DNA of 5,206 bases from positions 1 to 5,206 of the forward strand of contig JAGOBN010000345.1 in NCBI GenBank assembly GCA_017999235.1. Reading direction: 5' to 3'. Position numbers and translations under genes: made by a program. Source of the DNA: Anaerolineales bacterium (GTDB lineage: Bacteria > Chloroflexota > Anaerolineae > Anaerolineales > UBA6663). The notes below the pieces were generated by a model. The model had not been told where the DNA came from. It was given only the letters and a program-made list of their open reading frames with translations, and made no database searches. This document shows positions 1 to 5,206 of the stretch, piece after piece (position 1 is the stretch's first letter; each line of letters opens with the position of its first letter).

Positions 1-136
1 GGGGCTCGGAAATGGTCAGGGTCTCCAGCGGGCCAGGGGTGATCTGGGAGATCGGCAGATTGAGGTTGGGCAGATTGGGGCCGCAGGCCAGGGCGGCCAG
101 GGCTAAACTGAGGATGACGGCTAACGGGCGTTGCAT
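1..136 (-). CDS. N-terminal part of a putative lipoprotein, cut by the left edge
   Basis: The minus strand from the ATG at 136-134 is open to the window edge (45 full codons). It begins MQRPLAVILSLALAALAC, a short signal peptide with one Arg (R3), a hydrophobic Leu/Ala core (residues 5-17) and a cysteine at position 18. That cysteine would be lipidated after signal peptidase II cleavage. The -3 to -1 residues are A-L-A rather than the textbook L-A-A/G, so the lipobox is acceptable but not ideal. After Cys18 comes an Asn/Pro/Leu-rich segment (GPNLPNLNLP), then a segment that looks like the start of a folded domain (PGPLETLTISEP). A strong Shine-Dalgarno AGGAG lies 9 nt upstream of the start. 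The gene is divergent from the lipoprotein at 319. Function cannot be named, because most of the protein lies outside the window. The start is well supported and the lipoprotein call is likely. Confidence 0.8.
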   Translation of the reverse strand, partial: MQRPLAVILSLALAALACGPNLPNLNLPISQITPGPLETLTISEP

Positions 137-143
137 GGTAGGC

Positions 144-150
144 TTCTCCT
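144..150 (-). promoter_or_regulatory. Shine-Dalgarno site of the left-edge lipoprotein gene
   Basis: Read on the minus strand this is AGGAGAA, ending 7 nt before the ATG at 136. It fixes the start of the truncated gene at the left edge. Confidence 0.8.
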
Positions 151-206
151 AAAAGCGTAGTCTGGTAGTGATACGCACCCGGCCTCGGCGGGTTGCGTCA
201 GCGTTT

Positions 207-212
207 ATTGTA
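207..212 (-). promoter_or_regulatory. possible -10 box for the left-edge lipoprotein gene
   Basis: The minus strand reads TACAAT, five of six matches to TATAAT, in one of the few AT-richer patches of the divergent intergenic region. Transcription would begin near 200 and give a leader of about 64 nt. No good -35 element lies 16-18 bp further upstream, which is mostly CCGGCC repeats, so this is tentative. Confidence 0.3.
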
Positions 213-221
213 AGCCGCCGG

Positions 222-262
222 CCGGCCGGCGTCGTCCGGCGAAAGGCGTATGCGCCGGCCGG
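222..262. repeat. GC-rich hairpin in the divergent intergenic region
   Basis: A perfect 10-bp inverted repeat is visible: CCGGCCGGCG (222-231) pairs with CGCCGGCCGG (253-262) around a 21-nt loop. The left arm overlaps a 14-bp self-palindrome made of CCGG units (217-230). There is no T-tract on either side, so it does not look like an intrinsic terminator. It resembles the hairpin at 840-874. Function unknown: it could be a regulatory site, a dispersed repeat, or a by-product of the GCCGGC-rich composition. Confidence 0.5.
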
Positions 263-288
263 GAACCGCCGCCGGCATTCGCGGCGTC

Positions 289-306
289 TCACTTGTTATG
301 AAGTGA
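289..306. promoter_or_regulatory. small inverted repeat abutting the Shine-Dalgarno of the 319 gene
   Basis: TCACTT (289-294) and AAGTGA (301-306) form a perfect 6-bp inverted repeat around GTTATG. The right arm touches the ribosome binding site (AAGGAG, 306-311). It could be an operator or a short RNA hairpin next to the ribosome site. A 6-bp repeat can also occur by chance. Confidence 0.35.
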
Positions 307-313
307 AGGAGAG
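306..313 (+). promoter_or_regulatory. Shine-Dalgarno site of the lipoprotein gene at 319
   Basis: AAGGAGAG lies 5 nt before the ATG at 319 (7 nt measured from AAGGAG). It decides the start of that gene. Confidence 0.8.
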
Positions 314-318
314 CTACC

Positions 319-819
319 ATGCGGACTGCACTGCGCTTAACTTGGCTGGCGACCGCCCTGGCCGCCCTGGCCGCCTGCGCGCCGCTGGCGGCGCCGGCCA
401 CCCCGGCGCCGGCGACCTCGCCGCCGGATCAGCCGGTGGCCGTCACCCCCGGCCCGGCTTCACCCGCGGCGCCGGCGCCCAGCCAGCCCTATGACCCGCA
501 GCCCGGCGACGCGCAGTGGGTGCGCGGCGAGGTCTTTCTCACGACCCAGGACCTGCTGCAGGCGGAGAGCTATCCGCCGCAGATCACGCTGCGGCTGGCC
601 GGCACCCTGCCCACCCCGTGTCATCAGCTGCGCGTGGCAGCGGCGGCGCCGGACGCGCGGGGCCAGATCAAGCTGGAGGTCTATTCGGTGGCGGACCCGG
701 CTCAGATCTGCATCCAGGTCCTGCAGGACTTTGAGCAGGCCGTGCCGCTGGGGAGCTTCCCGGCCGGCGCGTACACGGTCTGGGTGAATGACGCGGTGGT
801 GGGCGAGTTTACGAACTAG
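319..819 (+). CDS. putative lipoprotein of unknown function, 166 aa
   Basis: The protein starts with a signal peptide (Arg2 and Arg6, hydrophobic residues 7-19) and a canonical lipobox L17-A18-A19-C20, so it is predicted to be lipidated at Cys20 and held on the outer face of the cytoplasmic membrane. Residues 21-65 are a low-complexity Ala/Pro/Thr tether without predicted structure. The rest, about residues 66-166, looks like one compact beta-rich domain: it opens with WVRGEVFL, contains LPTPCHQLRV and AQICIQVLQDFE, and ends PAGAYTVWVNDAVVGEFTN. The only two other cysteines, C101 and C131, could form a disulfide outside the cell. The closing PLGSFPAGAYTVWVN pattern is reminiscent of immunoglobulin-like extracellular domains, but I do not recognise a named family. 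The start is chosen from the AAGGAG site and the well-formed signal peptide. Coding is well supported; biochemical function is unknown. Confidence 0.85.
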   Translation: MRTALRLTWLATALAALAACAPLAAPATPAPATSPPDQPVAVTPGPASPAAPAPSQPYDPQPGDAQWVRGEVFLTTQDLLQAESYPPQITLRLAGTLPTPCHQLRVAAAAPDARGQIKLEVYSVADPAQICIQVLQDFEQAVPLGSFPAGAYTVWVNDAVVGEFTN

Positions 820-839
820 GCGGCCTACCCAATCCGGCA

Positions 840-874
840 GGCCGGCGCGTATATACAACTCTAATGCGCCGGCC
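840..874. repeat. 9-bp GC-rich hairpin after the 319-819 gene
   Basis: GGCCGGCGC (840-848) and GCGCCGGCC (866-874) form a perfect 9-bp stem around a 17-nt AT-richer loop. A G-T and a T-A pair could extend the stem by two. It starts 20 nt after the lipoprotein stop codon, so it may help end or stabilise that transcript, but no run of T follows. The same 12-mer, ATGCGCCGGCCG, occurs at 250-261 and 864-875, linking it to the hairpin at 222-262. Confidence 0.5.
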
Positions 875-908
875 GCTATACTCCATCAAGCGCGCCAGGG
901 ACTCGCAG

Positions 909-914
909 TATAAT
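909..914 (+). promoter_or_regulatory. consensus -10 box (TATAAT) of the PPOX gene; probably leaderless transcript
   Basis: A perfect TATAAT ends 8 nt before the ATG at 923. A sigma-70-type start 6-8 nt after a -10 box would fall at about 920-923, on or next to the start codon. No Shine-Dalgarno sequence is present (the spacer reads CTTTTGTA). Both facts fit a leaderless mRNA. The -35 region is poor (TCAAGC at 886-891 with 17-bp spacing). A second -10-like hexamer, TATACT, lies at 877-882 and could give a longer leader. Confidence 0.6.
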
Positions 915-922
915 CTTTTGTA

Positions 923-1306
923 ATGCCGTCCCCGCTGCCGGTTGATCACGACCGCTTGGAAACTGCGCGCAATATTTGGCTGGCCACGGTGCGGCCGGAT
1001 GGACGCCCGCACCTCGTGCCGATCTGGTTTGTGAGGGTGGCCGGCCGCTGGTACATCTGCACCGGCCCCGCCAGCGTCAAGGCCCGCAACTTGCAAGCCA
1101 ACCCGCGCGTGGCGTTGGCGCTGGAAGACGGCGATCAACCCTATGTGGTCGAAGGCCGGGCGCGGTTGGTGGCGCCCTCCCCCGCCGTGGCCGCCGCGTT
1201 TCAGGCCAAATTCGATTGGGATATCACCGCCGACGCCGAGTACGGCGCCGTGTTTGAGATCGAAGTTATCCGGCAGGTTTTGGGAGCTACCGACGCCGGG
1301 CGCTAG
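923..1306 (+). CDS. pyridoxamine 5'-phosphate oxidase-fold (FMN/F420-type split-barrel) protein, 127 aa
   Basis: This is a single small domain of the PPOX-like split beta-barrel superfamily, whose members bind FMN, F420 or heme and often act as homodimeric redox enzymes in the cytoplasm. The first strands carry the family signature [19 protein letters not shown] (residues 19-37). Next come GRWYICTG (41-48), the phosphate-contacting type segment SVKARNL (51-57), [11 protein letters not shown] (60-70) and VVEGRARLV (75-83). The short C-terminal part with [14 protein letters not shown] matches the last strand of such proteins. Length is typical for the single-domain group often annotated as F420-dependent or PPOX class. 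The cofactor and substrate cannot be told from sequence alone. No signal peptide is present. The start at 923 matches the usual N-terminus and the TATAAT box 8 nt upstream. The next gene begins 89 bp later, beyond two hairpins, so co-transcription with clpC is uncertain. Confidence 0.9.
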   Translation: MPSPLPVDHDRLETARNIWLATVRPDGRPHLVPIWFVRVAGRWYICTGPASVKARNLQANPRVALALEDGDQPYVVEGRARLVAPSPAVAAAFQAKFDWDITADAEYGAVFEIEVIRQVLGATDAGR

Positions 1307-1315
1307 ACGATGGCG

Positions 1316-1330
1316 AAGCGCACAGCGCTT
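1316..1330. repeat. short hairpin between the PPOX gene and clpC
   Basis: AAGCGC (1316-1321) and GCGCTT (1325-1330) pair perfectly around an ACA loop, 9 nt after the PPOX stop codon. With no T-tract it is at best a weak terminator. It may act as an mRNA 3' end or belong to the clpC control region. Confidence 0.4.
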
Positions 1331-1337
1331 GGCTGGA

Positions 1338-1358
1338 ACGAACGGCGCCGCCGTTCGT
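1338..1358. promoter_or_regulatory. perfect 21-bp palindrome upstream of clpC, candidate operator or leader hairpin
   Basis: ACGAACGGCG (1338-1347) and CGCCGTTCGT (1349-1358) are exact reverse complements around a single C at 1348. As DNA it is a candidate dimeric-repressor site; as RNA it would fold into a 9-bp stem with a GCC loop. It ends 37 bp before the clpC start. It is not the CIRCE element (HrcA), not the tandem CtsR heptad, and not the HspR repeat, the usual controls of clp genes. The outer GAAC...GTTC resembles LexA half-sites, but the spacing is 9 rather than 4. No clear -10 or -35 accompanies it, so the role is inferred from position and symmetry only. Confidence 0.45.
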
Positions 1359-1381
1359 CGTCGTCGGCCGTCCGGCGTTTC

Positions 1382-1386
1382 AAGGA
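1382..1386 (+). promoter_or_regulatory. Shine-Dalgarno site of clpC
   Basis: AAGGA lies 9 nt before the first of two adjacent ATG codons (1396 and 1399) and 12 nt before the second. The spacing favours 1396, though use of the second would remove only one residue. Confidence 0.6.
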
Positions 1387-1395
1387 TACCCCGCT

Positions 1396-3864
<2,469 letters not shown>

Positions 3865-3891
3865 CCTAGTCCGGATTAACCCGAGTTTACG

Positions 3892-3923
3892 GCCGGCCGC
3901 CCATGGGGCGGCCGGCTTTTTTT
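3892..3923 (+). terminator. intrinsic terminator after clpC
   Basis: GCCGGCCGCCC (3892-3902) pairs perfectly with GGGCGGCCGGC (3906-3916) around a 3-nt loop and is followed at once by seven T (3917-3923). It starts 27 nt after the clpC stop codon. This is the only textbook Rho-independent terminator in the window, and it separates clpC from the PAS gene. Confidence 0.93.
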
Positions 3924-3934
3924 ATGCTGGCCTT

Positions 3935-3965
3935 CTGACCGAGCCTGGCGGAAATGTTCTATACT
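3935..3965 (+). promoter_or_regulatory. possible promoter of the PAS-domain gene
   Basis: TATACT (3960-3965) is a five-of-six -10 box. CTGACC (3935-3940) is a four-of-six -35 match, but at a long 19-bp spacing. Transcription would start near 3972, about 50 nt before the ATG at 4022. Its place just after the clpC terminator suits a new transcription unit. Downstream, GGAAAG (4003-4008) is a weak, distant ribosome site. Confidence 0.45.
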
Positions 3966-4021
3966 GGGCGCGCCGCCTATCTCGCCTGTCGGGAATTGCC
4001 CCGGAAAGCCCGGCCCTATTT

Positions 4022-5206
4022 ATGCCACCTCGGACACCCGCCCAGCGCGCCCGCCAGCTCGAACTCAAGATCGCCAAGCTGCGCGCCCAATTGGCGGAGG
4101 CCGAGGCCGCCCGGCGCGAACTGCCGGCCGCCCCCCCGGCGCCGGCCGAGCTGGACTGGCGCGCGCACCAGCAGAACCTGCAGGCGCTGATCGAGAACTC
4201 CGACGGCAGTGTCTGGTCGATAGACCGGCACTATCGGATGATCGTGGGCAACACCCGGTATCTAGAGAATGTCGGCGCCGCGCTCGGCCGGCCGCTGACT
4301 CCGGGCGAGGACGTGCTGGCGCTGCCCTTGCCGCCGGCGGCGCTGGCCGAATGGCGCGGCTACTATGACCGCGCCTTGCGCGGTGAGCAATTCAGTGTGG
4401 AAGTGCCAACGCGCTTCACGGCCCAGCCCCGGCACGTTGAGTATCGCTTTAACCCGATCCGGACCGCCGCCGGCGAGGTGGTGGGCGTCACCGTCTTTGG
4501 CCGGGACGTGACCGAGCGCCAGCAGGCGCAGGCCCGGTTGACCAAGCTGGCCGAGCGTCTGGAATTGGCCGTTCGCGCGGCCGGCCTGGGCATCTGGGAA
4601 TGGGATATCCAAAAGAATGAGCTCATCTGGGATGACCAGATGTACGCGTTGTACGGCGTCCAGCGCGCGGACTTCGCGCATGACTATGACGCCTGGCTGC
4701 ACGGCCTGCATCCGGAGGACCGCGCGCTGAGCGATACGGTCTCCCGGCAAGCGGTGAGCGGCGAAAAAGACTATGACACGGAATTCCGGGTCTGTTGGCC
4801 GGATGGCCAGGTGCGCATCTTGCAGGCCAAGGCCAGCGTCATCCGGGATGCCGCCGGCCGGCCGCTGCGCATGATCGGCGTGAACGTGGATATCACCGAG
4901 CGCCGGCAGGCCGAGGACCAGCTGCGGGCCAGCGAGCGGCGCTTCCGGAATTTCTTCGAGCTGGGGACCGTGGGTATGGCCATCACCTCCCCGGAGAAGG
5001 GCTGGGTGGAGTACAACGACCGGCTGTGCGAGATGCTGGGCTACCCGCGCGAGGCGCTGCCGGCCCTGACCTGGGCGCAGCTGACGTACCCGGAAGACCT
5101 GCCGGCCGATCTGGCGTATTTCAACCGGGTGGCCGCCGGCGAGATCGACGGGTATGCCCTGGACAAGCGCTTTCTGCGCCAGGATGGCACGGTCCTCCCG
5201 GTCAGC
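4022..5206 (+). CDS. multi-PAS-domain sensor protein, truncated at the right edge (395 aa seen)
   Basis: The frame from the ATG at 4022 is open to the window end. There is no signal peptide or membrane segment, so the visible part is cytoplasmic. Residues 7-33 are charged and Ala/Leu-rich (RARQLELKIAKLRAQLAEAE), a likely coiled coil, followed by a short Pro/Ala linker. PAS 1 spans about 51-165, with YYDRALRGEQFSVEV in the middle and the terminal DVTER (162-166). PAS 2, of the PAS_3 type, spans about 178-294, with GLGIWEWD (188-195), LHPEDR (229-234), FRVCWPDGQVR (255-265) and the terminal DITER (290-294). PAS 3 starts at ASERRFRNFFE (303-313), with YNDRLCEMLGY (331-341), YPEDL (356-360) and FLRQDGTVLPVS at the edge. 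The D-[IV]-T-E-R endings are the usual signal-coupling motif. Such arrays normally feed a histidine kinase, GGDEF/EAL or phosphatase module; which one lies outside the window. No cofactor ligand is evident. The start is the only ATG in frame near the beginning, but the Shine-Dalgarno is weak. Confidence 0.88.
   Translation, partial: MPPRTPAQRARQLELKIAKLRAQLAEAEAARRELPAAPPAPAELDWRAHQQNLQALIENSDGSVWSIDRHYRMIVGNTRYLENVGAALGRPLTPGEDVLALPLPPAALAEWRGYYDRALRGEQFSVEVPTRFTAQPRHVEYRFNPIRTAAGEVVGVTVFGRDVTERQQAQARLTKLAERLELAVRAAGLGIWEWDIQKNELIWDDQMYALYGVQRADFAHDYDAWLHGLHPEDRALSDTVSRQAVSGEKDYDTEFRVCWPDGQVRILQAKASVIRDAAGRPLRMIGVNVDITERRQAEDQLRASERRFRNFFELGTVGMAITSPEKGWVEYNDRLCEMLGYPREALPALTWAQLTYPEDLPADLAYFNRVAAGEIDGYALDKRFLRQDGTVLPVS

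Noticed and set aside
217..230. Tandem CCGG units as a possible repeat array or restriction-linked site
   Set aside because: It is only 14 bp, and GCCGGC/GGCCGG strings are common throughout the window, including coding parts (Ala-Gly codons), so composition explains it.
168..494. A 108-codon plus-strand frame covering the divergent intergenic region
   Set aside because: It is Arg/Ala/Gly-rich, overlaps the well-supported lipoprotein gene in another frame and crosses its ribosome site and the hairpin. There is no Shine-Dalgarno at its start.
840..874. Intrinsic terminator for the 319-819 gene
   Set aside because: The stem is good, but the loop is long (17 nt) and no T-run follows, unlike the clear terminator at 3892-3923. 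It is reported as a hairpin instead.
1338..1358. LexA (SOS) box in front of clpC
   Set aside because: GAAC and GTTC are present symmetrically, but separated by 9 bases rather than the 4 of the known Gram-positive-type box, and clpC is not a usual SOS gene. It is kept only as an unassigned palindrome.
3954..4190. A 78-codon plus-strand frame starting between the clpC terminator and the PAS gene
   Set aside because: It overlaps the PAS gene start in another frame, its translation is Pro/Arg/Ser-rich without a domain, and its ATG overlaps the putative promoter. The PAS frame at 4022 has clear domain content.
4262..4750. A 162-codon minus-strand frame opposite the PAS gene
   Set aside because: It is antisense to continuous PAS-domain coding and shows no domain features of its own.

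Overview
This is a high-GC stretch (roughly two thirds G+C by eye) of what looks like an ordinary chromosomal region of a free-living bacterium. The closest fit I can suggest is the Chloroflexota, Anaerolineae-like. The reasons are small lipoproteins with Ala/Pro/Thr-rich tethers, a ClpC-type unfoldase, a small PPOX-fold protein and a soluble multi-PAS sensor. The taxonomic call is inference from gene style only. There are no RNA genes, CRISPR arrays, insertion sequences or clear signs of recent transfer.

Layout: a lipoprotein gene is cut by the left edge and reads leftward (1-136). A 182-bp divergent intergenic region follows, with Shine-Dalgarno sites at both ends, a GC-rich hairpin and a small inverted repeat. 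Next comes a complete lipoprotein gene of unknown function (319-819). A short gap holds a hairpin and a very good TATAAT box placed so close to the next start codon that the mRNA is probably leaderless. That gene (923-1306) encodes a pyridoxamine-phosphate-oxidase-fold (FMN/F420-type) protein. The 89-bp gap before clpC carries two consecutive inverted repeats, one of them a perfect 21-bp palindrome. clpC (1396-3864) is intact, with every expected AAA+ motif and the ClpP-docking tripeptide, and ends in a strong intrinsic terminator (3892-3923). A separate transcription unit then starts with a soluble protein bearing three PAS domains (4022 to the right edge, truncated), probably the sensory half of a histidine kinase or a c-di-GMP enzyme.

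The genes do not form an obvious single pathway. The two lipoproteins are divergently arranged and probably surface-anchored. The PPOX protein and ClpC share a strand but are separated by hairpins, and the PAS gene is insulated by the terminator. I found no convincing undescribed multi-gene system. The items most worth a second look are the intergenic ones: the leaderless PPOX promoter, the palindrome in front of clpC, and a recurring GGCCGGCG-type hairpin in several gaps. The lipoprotein of unknown function is the least characterised gene.
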